A stretch of 64,000 nt of DNA from positions 1-64,000 of the forward strand of contig BTVX01000015.1 in assembly GCA_045862995.1 (NCBI GenBank), written 5' to 3'. The first letter of the stretch is position 1. Each line of letters begins with the position of its first letter. Of this stretch, positions 33,427 to 41,232 are shown one piece after another. Both the position numbers and the translations under genes were made by a program. This DNA is from UBA2387 sp019454665 (lineage in GTDB: Bacteria > Armatimonadota > Fimbriimonadia > Fimbriimonadales > Fimbriimonadaceae). Below the pieces are notes generated by a model. That model had not been told where the DNA came from and ran no database searches. It saw only the letters and a list, made by a program, of their open reading frames with translations.

Positions 33427-34298
33427 TGATCGAGCCTCTGCCGAATCGAGTCGTCCAACTCGCGCTCCGCCCGCTTCAGCGCGCCGATCTCGCTCAAAGT
33501 CAGGTCAATGGCCGAGGCCGAGGATTGACGCGCAGCGGTCATGGGACGAACCTGCGGAGCCGGCGCCTGCTCCATCTCGTCGGCCAAGGTTCTCAGCTTG
33601 GTGCCGATTTGGTGCAAGGGCCGCAGCAACGCCGGCTGGTACCCGTACACGTCTTCGTCCGTAGAAGCGTGCTTGACGCCGAGTTTCTTGAGCAAGTCGT
33701 CCACGTCCACGTCGAAGAAGTCCTCCGCCCACTCCAGTATCTCCGGAGAATTCGAGCGTCGCTTGTCCGAAAGGCTCGCTCTGGCAAGGTAGATCGCCTC
33801 GAGCATCGCCTCGTCGCAGGCTCGCAAGGCCTGATCGCGGACCGCGAACCAATGACCTTCCAGAACGTCGGGACTCCACGCCGGCGAATCCAACGCGGCC
33901 CGAACGCGGCTCCAATGGAACGCGCACGCCTCGAGCACCTCGGCGGTGGGCACGTCCATGTAGCGATGCAACCTGCGTCCCTTCACGTGTTCGAGCATCT
34001 TCTTGGCCGCCTTGTGCGCCTCGACCACAGCCTTCTTGGCCTCGTCCCTGGGGTGGAAGTTGTTGCGGTACAAGACCACCCAGCCCGTCCAGACGGCGCC
34101 CAAGGCCGCCAATCCGCCGAGCATCATCGCGGGCGTGTCGGTGATGGCGGTGGCGAGTCCAGCCACGACAAGAGAGGTGATCGTGCCGCCGACGCCCAGA
34201 CCGATCAGCCAGCCCTCGGCCCGCTCCAGCGGGGAGGTCTTGTGCACATGCTCCAGGTATTCCCGGAGTTTCGGAAAATGCCGACGCTTCTTGGACAC
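33423..34298 (-). CDS. Membrane protein of unknown function
   Basis: 291 aa. Two adjacent membrane helices near the N-terminus (WLIGLGVGGTITSLVVAGLA and AMMLGGLAALGAVWTGWVVL) lead to a long soluble helical region (about 100-290) with charged coiled-coil-like stretches. I do not recognise the family. GTG 34298 is chosen because earlier in-frame codons run into the start region of the divergent peroxiredoxin-like gene. Translationally coupled to the lipoate ligase family gene downstream (33423-33426). Confidence 0.65.
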   Translation of the reverse strand: MSKKRRHFPKLREYLEHVHKTSPLERAEGWLIGLGVGGTITSLVVAGLATAITDTPAMMLGGLAALGAVWTGWVVLYRNNFHPRDEAKKAVVEAHKAAKKMLEHVKGRRLHRYMDVPTAEVLEACAFHWSRVRAALDSPAWSPDVLEGHWFAVRDQALRACDEAMLEAIYLARASLSDKRRSNSPEILEWAEDFFDVDVDDLLKKLGVKHASTDEDVYGYQPALLRPLHQIGTKLRTLADEMEQAPAPQVRPMTAARQSSASAIDLTLSEIGALKRAERELDDSIRQRLDH

Positions 34299-34383
34299 GG
34301 AACGGCCTATTGTGCGTGATTCTCGGGTCGGGTCTGGGCCCTGGCTCGGGAACCCCTTGCTCGGCTTGCGGCTTGAGAAAGGC

Positions 34384-34998
34384 ATGCGCTCCCTCGTCGC
34401 CTCGCTCGTTGTCCTTGGTATCGCCGCCTTTTCCGCCTCTCAGGTCGCTCCGAGCGCGGCCGAGGCGAAGCCCCTTAAAGCGGGCGACACAGTCCCCTCC
34501 GTCACCCTTCGAAGTGCCTCCGGCGAGTCCGTGCGGCTGGCCGATGCGCTGGCCGGGAAGAAGACCGTGGTCGTGTTCTATCGCGGCGGCTGGTGCCCGT
34601 TCTGCAACCGCCATCTTGCCGAACTTGCCGGCATTCAGGGCGACTTGGCCCGGTTGGGCTACCAAACCATCGCCATCAGCCCGGATCGGCCCGAGGAACT
34701 CGCCAAGGCCGAAGCGCAAGGGAAGGTCGAGTACAGGCGGCTGTCCGATTCGAAGGCCGAGGCCATCCGCGCCTTTGGGCTCGCGTTCCGGGTGGACGAC
34801 AAGACGTTCGAGACCTACCGCGACCAGTACAAGATCGACTTGGAGAAGTCCTCGGGCGAGGCGCACCACCTGCTCCCCGTGCCAGCCGTCTTCCTGACCG
34901 ACGAAAAGGGGATGATCCGGTACGCCCACACCAACCCCGACTACCGCGTGCGCCTCAAGGGCGCCGATCTGCTGGCGGCGGCTCGGTCGTCCAAGTAG
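34384..34998 (+). CDS. Exported AhpC/TSA peroxiredoxin-like protein
   Basis: 204 aa. Signal peptide (SLVVLGIAAFSASQVAPSAA), then a thioredoxin-fold peroxiredoxin-like domain: VVVFYRGGWCPFCNRHLAEL with CxxC, LGYQTIAISPD, and VPAVFLTDEKGMIRYAHTNP. The GGWCPFC motif marks the AhpC/TSA group in which the first Cys is the peroxidatic or reductase Cys. It likely reduces peroxides or thiols in the periplasm. Divergent from the membrane protein gene. Confidence 0.85.
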   Translation: MRSLVASLVVLGIAAFSASQVAPSAAEAKPLKAGDTVPSVTLRSASGESVRLADALAGKKTVVVFYRGGWCPFCNRHLAELAGIQGDLARLGYQTIAISPDRPEELAKAEAQGKVEYRRLSDSKAEAIRAFGLAFRVDDKTFETYRDQYKIDLEKSSGEAHHLLPVPAVFLTDEKGMIRYAHTNPDYRVRLKGADLLAAARSSK

Positions 34999-35033
34999 AG
35001 TTTGCTTGCGGGTTCGCGGAGCGAGTCGAGCTC

Positions 35034-36374
35034 TCAGCGGCAGTACAGGTCAAAGTACATGTCCGCCTGTTGGTCCGTCATCAACGCTACGGTATCGCAT
35101 ACCAGCCTCATGGTCTGTCTCTCCGCGAGGGGTGAACCCGAGCTCCTGATCACGTGGTCCAGCGGCGCGAAAAGGTAAGAGAACCGCTCCCCGCCACGGA
35201 GTTTGTCCGGGAGGGCCGTGTCGGCGATGAAGTCGAACAGTCCCCTAAGGCGTCTCCTGGCCCTCGCGTGCATGACGCCCAACTCGCGGTGCCGGTTGAT
35301 GACCTCAATCCGGGTGAGTCCCTTCAGGATCGTGATCAGCGATCCGGCCCATTGGCTTCTCTGCGCACACCTCCAGCATGCACGACCTGCCACCTCTCCT
35401 CTCGCAAACTCCGTGAGCTGGAAGGGGCGTTCAGGAAAGGGCACGTTCGGGAAGACGAGCGCATCAAGAATCCGATTGACCCACATGCACAGTTGCAGCT
35501 CCGAGTTGGTCGAGCCATCGTGTTTCGATGGAACTTGCTCTCTAAAGTATGCCTTCCAGATTCCACGCCACACGCCTCCGTTCGGATCCTCACCAAGTTT
35601 CTCCACGTAGCTGGAGAAGCGCCCCCAGTCATCCAGCTCGTTAAGGTTGATCATGCCCATCCGGTGAAAGTCGGACACGTCCTGCGTCGTGTAAACGACG
35701 TCGTCGGAGTAGTCCATGATTTCGCACTCAGCCGTTCGCACGGGTTCGCCCAGCGGGAGTCCTTCGCTGATCCAATTCCATGCGCTGGCGTCCAGTTCGT
35801 CCTCATAGGCGCTGTACTTGCCCGAGTGCCCCTGAAACGGATACTTGAGCACGGACGCGAGCGCGGCCCGGGTGACGTTTAGCCCCAAGGGCTGAGCCAC
35901 ATCGGCGATTGGAAGAGCCAGGACGCCTAGAATCCGAAACGACTGAGCGTTTCCTTCGTACCCCAACTCACCCATGATATCGCAGAGGACCTCCTCCCCC
36001 ACATGACCGTATGGTGGGTGCCCAAAGTCGTGCGCCAAGCCCGCAAACTCGGCGACATTGCGGTCAAGCGAGTGAGACGCCGCAACGTCCTCGTTCTCCC
36101 TTAGCTCCAGCGTGGCGAGTCGGCGCGCAAACTGGCCGACCTCCAAACTGTGGGTGAGCCGGTTGTGCGCGCGAGTCTCGGGGCTGGGCGAGACGATCTG
36201 AGCGACGCCGCCGAGTCGTGCCAAGAAGGGCGAATAGATGAGCTTGTCACGGTCCTTCTCAAACACCGTGCGTCCCACACGCTCATCCTCGCTTGGCGGA
36301 CCGTAGCGCCGCTCACGTCGTAGCAAGTCGCTGAAGGTTGGTTTGCAGTGCAGCGTCTGGATCGTTCTCGACAC
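35034..36374 (-). CDS. dGTPase-like HD-domain dNTP triphosphohydrolase
   Basis: 446 aa. HD-domain motifs: NRLTHSLEVGQFARRL, AEFAGLAHDFGHPPYGHVGE and, further on, DYSDDVVYTTQDVSDFHRMG. These are the H...HD...D metal ligands of deoxyguanosinetriphosphate triphosphohydrolases. It should hydrolyse dNTP to deoxynucleoside and triphosphate. It starts with GTG 36374, 14 bp after an 82-aa gene, forming a two-gene operon. dGTPase family enzymes are known to deplete dNTPs in phage defence; whether this one does is unknown. The region looks less GC-rich than its neighbours. Confidence 0.85.
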   Translation of the reverse strand: MSRTIQTLHCKPTFSDLLRRERRYGPPSEDERVGRTVFEKDRDKLIYSPFLARLGGVAQIVSPSPETRAHNRLTHSLEVGQFARRLATLELRENEDVAASHSLDRNVAEFAGLAHDFGHPPYGHVGEEVLCDIMGELGYEGNAQSFRILGVLALPIADVAQPLGLNVTRAALASVLKYPFQGHSGKYSAYEDELDASAWNWISEGLPLGEPVRTAECEIMDYSDDVVYTTQDVSDFHRMGMINLNELDDWGRFSSYVEKLGEDPNGGVWRGIWKAYFREQVPSKHDGSTNSELQLCMWVNRILDALVFPNVPFPERPFQLTEFARGEVAGRACWRCAQRSQWAGSLITILKGLTRIEVINRHRELGVMHARARRRLRGLFDFIADTALPDKLRGGERFSYLFAPLDHVIRSSGSPLAERQTMRLVCDTVALMTDQQADMYFDLYCR

Positions 36375-36388
36375 GGCCTCCCCGCTCT

Positions 36389-36637
36389 CTACGAAAGGCG
36401 GCGCGAGTCCTCAAGCCGCCGGATCTCGCCCTCGCCCGAGATACTCACTTGATGATCGTACAGCAGCCAGAGGAGGGCCGTCCGCCACTGAGAATCGGTT
36501 GGCTTGATAGCCAGCTTTCGGTACGTCGCCGCTTTGGCTTCTTCCAGTGCCATCGGCTCATGGAGGATGCCAAGCAGTTCATCGCAAATCGGTTGCGTGT
36601 CCCTCAGGGACAGTCCTTTGTCGAGTGTCGTGGCCAT
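36389..36637 (-). CDS. Small protein upstream of dGTPase-like gene
   Basis: 82 aa, soluble, mostly helical by pattern (TQPICDELLGILHEPMALEE, AKAATYRKLAIKPTDSQWRT). No known domain recognised. It ends 14 bp before the dGTPase-like start, so both are probably co-transcribed. It could be a regulator or partner of the hydrolase. Confidence 0.6.
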   Translation of the reverse strand: MATTLDKGLSLRDTQPICDELLGILHEPMALEEAKAATYRKLAIKPTDSQWRTALLWLLYDHQVSISGEGEIRRLEDSRRLS

Positions 36638-36820
36638 CCTGACGTTCTTACCTCACATCCGCTACCGGAGTCATACCCTACCGAAGGGACGGGCGAGCAC
36701 CCTCACTTAGGAGCGGGATTGATCGGCCCTGGGGAAGACTAGGGCTCGCGTCCTCCCGTGCCGAAAGACTCCAGCGCTACTATCCCTGCAAATCTGGGAT
36801 GTTGTGCCAGAATTGCTGGG

Positions 36821-37984
36821 ATGATCGAGCGCAAACTCGTCTCACGAGTGCGGGGCAGTCTGGACCGATTCCCTGCCGTTGCCCTGCTTGGTCCGCGCCA
36901 AGTAGGCAAAACCACGCTGGCCAGGACGTCCCTCGACCTGCCCCACGTCTATCTCGACCTGGAAAGCCCCTCGGATCTGGCCAAACTCGAAGATGCCGAG
37001 GGCTACTTGCGGATGCATGCGGGGAAGTTGGTCGTGTTGGACGAGGTCCAGCGCAAGCCGGGGATCTTTCAGGTCTTGCGCGGCCTGATCGACCAGCGCA
37101 TCTTGAGTGGCGCCGGGGCGGGCCAATACTTGCTACTGGGTTCGGCAGCGATCGACCTCCTCAAGCAGTCGAGCGAAACGCTGGCTGGCCGCATCGCCTA
37201 CCTTGAACTGGGCGGTCTGCGGGCCGACGAGGTCAAGCCAAGCGCCCTGACCGACCTCTGGAACCGAGGAGGATTCCCGCCCAGCCTGCTCGCTCGAAGC
37301 GATGCCGAGAGCGCGGATTGGAGGGAGAACTTCATCCGGTCGTACCTGGAACGAGACATCCCCGCGCTCGGACCCCGTGTCCCGTCCGAGACGTTGCGCC
37401 GTTTTTGGACCATGCTCGCCCATCGCCAGGGCTCGCCCCTCAACGCGGCAGAACTCGCCCGCAGTTTGAGCGTCGACGCCACGACGGTCGCGCGTTATCT
37501 GGACCTACTGGTTGATCTGTTGCTCGTGAGGCGACTGATGCCCGTGCACTCCAACGCTGGCAAGCGCCTGGTGAAGTCCCACAAGACATACGTGCGCGAC
37601 AGCGGTTTGGCCCACACGCTCCTTCGGCTGGACACGACCGATGCCGTGCTGGGCCACCCGGTCGCGGGCTTAAGTTGGGAAGGATTCGTGATCGAAAACC
37701 TGCTCGCCGCATCGCCTCCAAGGACGGATTCCGGCTTCTACCGAACCGCGACAGGGGCCGAGGCCGACTTGGTGCTCGACATGCCGAACGGTCGCCGTTG
37801 GGCCGTCGAGATCAAATTGGGAACCGACCCCACCGTCGGCCGAGGCTTCTGGAATGCGATCGAGGACTTGAGGCCCGACCGAGCGTTCGTCGTGTACGGT
37901 GGATCCGAGCGCTATCCCAAAGGCAAGGGCGTTGAGGCGGTCGGACTGCCCGAATTGATGTCTGAACTCTCCCATCAGGCGTAA
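36821..37984 (+). CDS. AAA ATPase with DUF4143 domain
   Basis: 387 aa. P-loop ATPase: LLGPRQVGKTTLAR (Walker A), LVVLDEVQRKP (Walker B), LLLGSAAIDLL (sensor 1). It is followed by a winged-helix and DUF4143 nuclease-like region (FIRSYLERDIPALGPRVP, YVRDSGLAHTLLRL, GFYRTATGAEADLVLDMPNG, RRWAVEIKLG). The D...EIK pattern resembles restriction-endonuclease-like folds. The biological role of this common family is unclear. ATG 36821 gives the standard N-terminus. Confidence 0.9.
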   Translation: MIERKLVSRVRGSLDRFPAVALLGPRQVGKTTLARTSLDLPHVYLDLESPSDLAKLEDAEGYLRMHAGKLVVLDEVQRKPGIFQVLRGLIDQRILSGAGAGQYLLLGSAAIDLLKQSSETLAGRIAYLELGGLRADEVKPSALTDLWNRGGFPPSLLARSDAESADWRENFIRSYLERDIPALGPRVPSETLRRFWTMLAHRQGSPLNAAELARSLSVDATTVARYLDLLVDLLLVRRLMPVHSNAGKRLVKSHKTYVRDSGLAHTLLRLDTTDAVLGHPVAGLSWEGFVIENLLAASPPRTDSGFYRTATGAEADLVLDMPNGRRWAVEIKLGTDPTVGRGFWNAIEDLRPDRAFVVYGGSERYPKGKGVEAVGLPELMSELSHQA

Positions 37985-38020
37985 CGTCGGCCAGCAACGA
38001 TGTGTGAAATCTCGCGCGGG

Positions 38021-38069
38021 TATAATCTGCGCGGCCCGGCGATCCCTATCGCGCCCGCCTTTGGGCGCG
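38021..38069 (+). promoter_or_regulatory. Candidate atpDC promoter and leader hairpin
   Basis: An exact TATAAT (38021-38026) lies 83 bp before the atpD start. No good -35 hexamer is seen at 16-18 bp; an extended -10 (GGGTATAAT) is possible. A 7-bp hairpin CGCGCCC-GCCTTT-GGGCGCG (38050-38069) sits in the leader. It is not followed by a T run, so it is more likely an RNA-stabilising structure than a terminator. Confidence 0.5.
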
Positions 38070-38109
38070 GCAGTTCAAACACGTCGCCGGCGGAGGAATC
38101 AGCAACAAC

Positions 38110-39588
38110 ATGCCAGGAGTTGGCACGGTCATTCAAGTCATGGGTCCGGTCGTGGACTGCCGCTTTGCGGACGGATTGCCCAGTATCTACAACGCGGTCG
38201 AGATCAAGGACGAGACGCGGGGCGTGAACCTCGTGTGCGAAGTCGCGCAACATTTGGGCGACGACATCGTCCGAACGGTCGCCTTGGCGAGCACCGACGG
38301 TTTGGTCCGCGGCATGGCCGCCAACGACACGGGCGGCCCCATCGCGGTGCCCGTGGGCGAAGCCACCCTGGGACGCGTCTTCAACCTCCTTGGCCAGCCG
38401 ATCGACGTGATCGAGAGCGGCGAGCACGCCGACACGCCCGAAGTCCGGGCGCAAAAGGCCGCCGCCATCGCCGAGGCGCCCCGCCTTCCGATTCACCGCC
38501 AACCGCCGAGTTTCGAACAGCAGTCCACCAAAGTCGAACTGCTTCAAACCGGCCTCAAGGTCGTCGACCTGCTGATCCCGTTCAACAAGGGCGGCAAGAT
38601 CGGCCTGTTCGGTGGTGCGGGACTGGGCAAGACCGTTCTCATCCAGGAGCTGATCCGCAACATCGCGGTAGAAGCCTCGGGCGTTTCGATGTTCGCCGGC
38701 GTCGGCGAGCGCACCCGCGAAGGCAACGACCTGTGGCTCGAAATGAAGGAAGCCACGTTCACCGATAAGGACGGTTCCACCAAGCGCGTTATTGACAAGA
38801 CCGCCATGGTCTTCGGTCAGATGAACGAGCCGCCCGGCGCCCGTCTTCGCGTGGCGCTCACGGCCTTGACCATGGCCGAGTACTTCCGCGACGAGATCGG
38901 TTCGGACGTTCTCATCTTCGTGGACAACATCTTCCGCTTCGTCCAAGCGGGCTCCGAAGTCTCCGCGCTTCTCGGCCGTATGCCCAGCGCCGTCGGCTAC
39001 CAGCCCACGCTGGCCACGGAAATGGGTCTCCTTCAGGAGCGCATCACCTCGACCACCAAGGGTTCGGTCACATCGGTCCAGGCGGTTTACGTCCCTGCCG
39101 ACGACCCCTCCGACCCCGCGCCGGCCACGACGTTCTCGCACTTGGACGCCTACGTCTATCTGGAGCGTTCGATCGCTTCGAAGGGCCTGTATCCCGCCGT
39201 GGACCCGCTGGCCTCGACTTCGAAGAACCTCGACCCGCAGATCGTCGGCCAAGAGCACTACGACATCGCCCGCCGCGTGCAGCAGACGTTGCAGCGGTAC
39301 CGCGAACTGCAGGACATCATCGCCATCCTCGGCATTGACGAACTCTCCGACGACGACAAGATGCTGGTCGCCCGCGCCCGAAAGATCGAGCGCTTCCTCA
39401 GCCAGCCGAACTTCGTCGCCGAGCAGTTCACGGGTAACCCGGGCCGCTACGTCACGATCGACGAGACGGTCGCTTCGTTCAAGGAAATCGTCAACGGCAA
39501 CTGCGACGACATGCCCGAACAGGCGTTCCTGTACTGCGGTTCGCTCGACGACGCTCGGGAGAAGGCCCGCAAGCTCGCGGCGGTCTAA
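38110..39588 (+). CDS. atpD: F1 ATP synthase beta subunit
   Basis: 492 aa. Catalytic subunit of F1Fo ATP synthase. Walker A is GGAGLGKT, with Leu where Val is usual, then ILIFVDNIFRF-like VLIFVDNIFRFVQAGSEVSA, RMPSAVGYQPTLATEMGLLQ and DELSDDDKMLVARARKIERF. Makes ATP using the proton or sodium gradient. It is followed after 3 bp by atpC, and no other atp gene is adjacent; alpha, gamma, delta and Fo genes must lie elsewhere. Upstream is an exact TATAAT. Confidence 0.97.
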   Translation: MPGVGTVIQVMGPVVDCRFADGLPSIYNAVEIKDETRGVNLVCEVAQHLGDDIVRTVALASTDGLVRGMAANDTGGPIAVPVGEATLGRVFNLLGQPIDVIESGEHADTPEVRAQKAAAIAEAPRLPIHRQPPSFEQQSTKVELLQTGLKVVDLLIPFNKGGKIGLFGGAGLGKTVLIQELIRNIAVEASGVSMFAGVGERTREGNDLWLEMKEATFTDKDGSTKRVIDKTAMVFGQMNEPPGARLRVALTALTMAEYFRDEIGSDVLIFVDNIFRFVQAGSEVSALLGRMPSAVGYQPTLATEMGLLQERITSTTKGSVTSVQAVYVPADDPSDPAPATTFSHLDAYVYLERSIASKGLYPAVDPLASTSKNLDPQIVGQEHYDIARRVQQTLQRYRELQDIIAILGIDELSDDDKMLVARARKIERFLSQPNFVAEQFTGNPGRYVTIDETVASFKEIVNGNCDDMPEQAFLYCGSLDDAREKARKLAAV

Positions 39589-39591
39589 AGC

Positions 39592-39999
39592 ATGGCGACG
39601 TTCACGCTCTCGGTGGTGGCTCCGGATCGCGCGGTCGTCGAGACCGAAGCCACTTCGGTCATCGCCCCGGGCGTTGACGGCTACTTCGGCGTGATGGCCA
39701 GCCACGTGCCGATCGTCTCGGTGTTGCGCGCCGGGCTCTTGGAATACCAAGACGCCAACCTGCAGCGCAACTTCGTGGCGATCGGCGGCGGCTTCGCCGA
39801 GTTCTCGGGCAACAAGATGACCATCTTGGCCGACTCGGCCGACCTCGCCGAAGAAGTGGATGTGGCGCGCGAAACCGCAGCCCTCGAACGGGCGCGCAAG
39901 GCGCTTCGGGGCGAGGATTCGACGATGACCGCCGAGCAAGCCACGGCCGAACTCGATCGCGCCATGAACCGCCTCAAAGCGGCGAAAGCGAAGAACTAA
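39592..39999 (+). CDS. atpC: F1 ATP synthase epsilon subunit
   Basis: 135 aa. Beta-sandwich N-terminal domain (VVAPDRAVVETEATSVIAPG, GYFGVMASHVPIVSVLRAG, FVAIGGGFAEFSGNKMTILA) followed by a two-helix C-terminal domain (EEVDVARETAALERARKAL). Couples F1 rotation and can inhibit ATP hydrolysis. Start 3 bp after atpD, as is usual for the atpDC pair. Its stop is 16 bp from the end of the convergent candidate selenoprotein gene. Confidence 0.95.
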   Translation: MATFTLSVVAPDRAVVETEATSVIAPGVDGYFGVMASHVPIVSVLRAGLLEYQDANLQRNFVAIGGGFAEFSGNKMTILADSADLAEEVDVARETAALERARKALRGEDSTMTAEQATAELDRAMNRLKAAKAKN

Positions 40000-40015
40000 G
40001 CGCGGCCCAAAACGG

Positions 40016-41221
40016 TCACGGCGTGCGGCACCACGGGAGCCCGTAACCGTACTTCCAACTCTGCGGCAACATGCGGTCCGAGGCCGTCTTGAGCGGGTTC
40101 AAGCTCGCCGAAGCCGCCACCCTGGCCGTCAGGTCGCCGACGTGCAGGTTCTCCATGCGCCGGCCCACGGTGTGCGTACCCAGCATCGCCAAGTCGAACC
40201 GTGTGAACCGCCTACCAGCCAAATCAAACGTGGCATAGGCCATCATCCGGCCCTCGTAAGAATCCTTGCACCACTCCGAATCGGCACGCATGGTGTACGT
40301 GCCCTCGATCTCGAGGTCCATCAGGTCGCCGCGCCGGGCAACCACCCGCGAAACCGTCTTGCCGCCCACGATGTGCTCCTCCCACCACGCGCTCTGGCCC
40401 GCCTGATGGTGGCTGAGCAACACCAGTCGCGTCCGCGCGGGGCCCGTGACCTCGGTCGCTCGCCCGTCGGCGGGAATAAACGCGCGCCATTCGCTCGGTT
40501 TGAACCACAACCGGTCCAAATGGAAGTACATCGGGTGCCGCTGGTCGAACGAGGTCATGCCTTTGAACGGTAGCCCCCGGCTCGAAATGCGGAGGTCCAG
40601 TGTGCCCTCGGGCTTGGAGAACTGCTCCTCTTCGAACCGCATGCGGTCCTTGTCGCCCAAGGGTTGGGCCAGCCGTCGCTCGGCCGGGTTCAGCCTGGAA
40701 TAGGCTGCTTTGGCTTCGCGCATGCCTTGCAGGATGCCGTCGGCGTCGGGGTCGGGCCAACCCTTGTTGAGGTAGCCCAACGATGCCCCGGCGGACGACA
40801 TCGCGTACAGACCCTGCTGCGGCAACCCTCGGGTCCCTTTCGAGAGGATGCGCCATTCGCCCGTCTCGCGTTGGCCGCGGTCGCGGTAGCGGACGTCGTC
40901 GCCGGCGTAGACGATGAAGTTCTCTCGCGCGTAGGCGAGAAGATCGGGGCGAGTCCAGACAAACTGCCTGGTCTTGACGCCGTTCTGTCAGCAGTGGCCG
41001 CGCGGATCGCCGAAGTACATCCAGAGCAGGATGGGCTTGTCGGCTTCTCGCGCGGCGTTGATCGCCTCGTGGATGCTGCTCTTCCAATCCAGGCTCATGA
41101 ACCCGAGATCCGAGGGGCTCGGCTGAGCGTAGGCCTGCACCTGGGCGAACGTCGAAGCGTTCAACTGGGTGGGCGGCGATACGGTCTGGCTCGCCAAGGC
41201 AAGGAGCAACGCGGTCAGCAT
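40016..41221 (-). CDS. Thioredoxin-like exported protein, candidate selenoprotein
   Basis: The frame from ATG 41221 is open to 40016 except for one TGA (40988-40990, codon 78). With it read through, the protein has 401 aa. It starts with a leader (MLTALLLALASQTVS), then a thioredoxin-like start (AREADKPILLWMYFGDPRGH), Cys-77, residue 78 (UGA), QNGVKTRQFVW and LLAYARENFIVYAGDD. The remaining 280 residues form an unrecognised C-terminal domain (EEEQFSKPEG, HPMYFHLDRLWFKP, WWEEHIVGGK). The C-[UGA]-QNG context resembles Cys-containing GxPxGxxCNNG motifs that I recall from planctomycete thioredoxin-like proteins (unverified). A 7-bp stem with a G-first loop lies 16 nt after the UGA. Alternatives: nonsense mutation or sequencing error. 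Selenocysteine genes are not in this window. Confidence 0.6.
40955..40971 (-). promoter_or_regulatory. Candidate bacterial SECIS hairpin
   Basis: On the mRNA strand, CCAGGCA-GTT-TGTCTGG forms a 7-bp stem (one G-U pair) with a 3-nt loop beginning with G-U. The stem starts 17 nt and the loop 24 nt after the in-frame UGA at 40990-40988. Bacterial SECIS elements are short hairpins just downstream of the UGA with a G in the first loop positions. It must also encode protein, as here. Computational folding and conservation in homologues would test it. Confidence 0.5.
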
Positions 41222-41232
41222 CGGATGCACGT

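Noticed and set aside
38050..38069. Leader hairpin as riboswitch
   Set aside because: Only a single short stem is present, without a conserved aptamer core or terminator switch.
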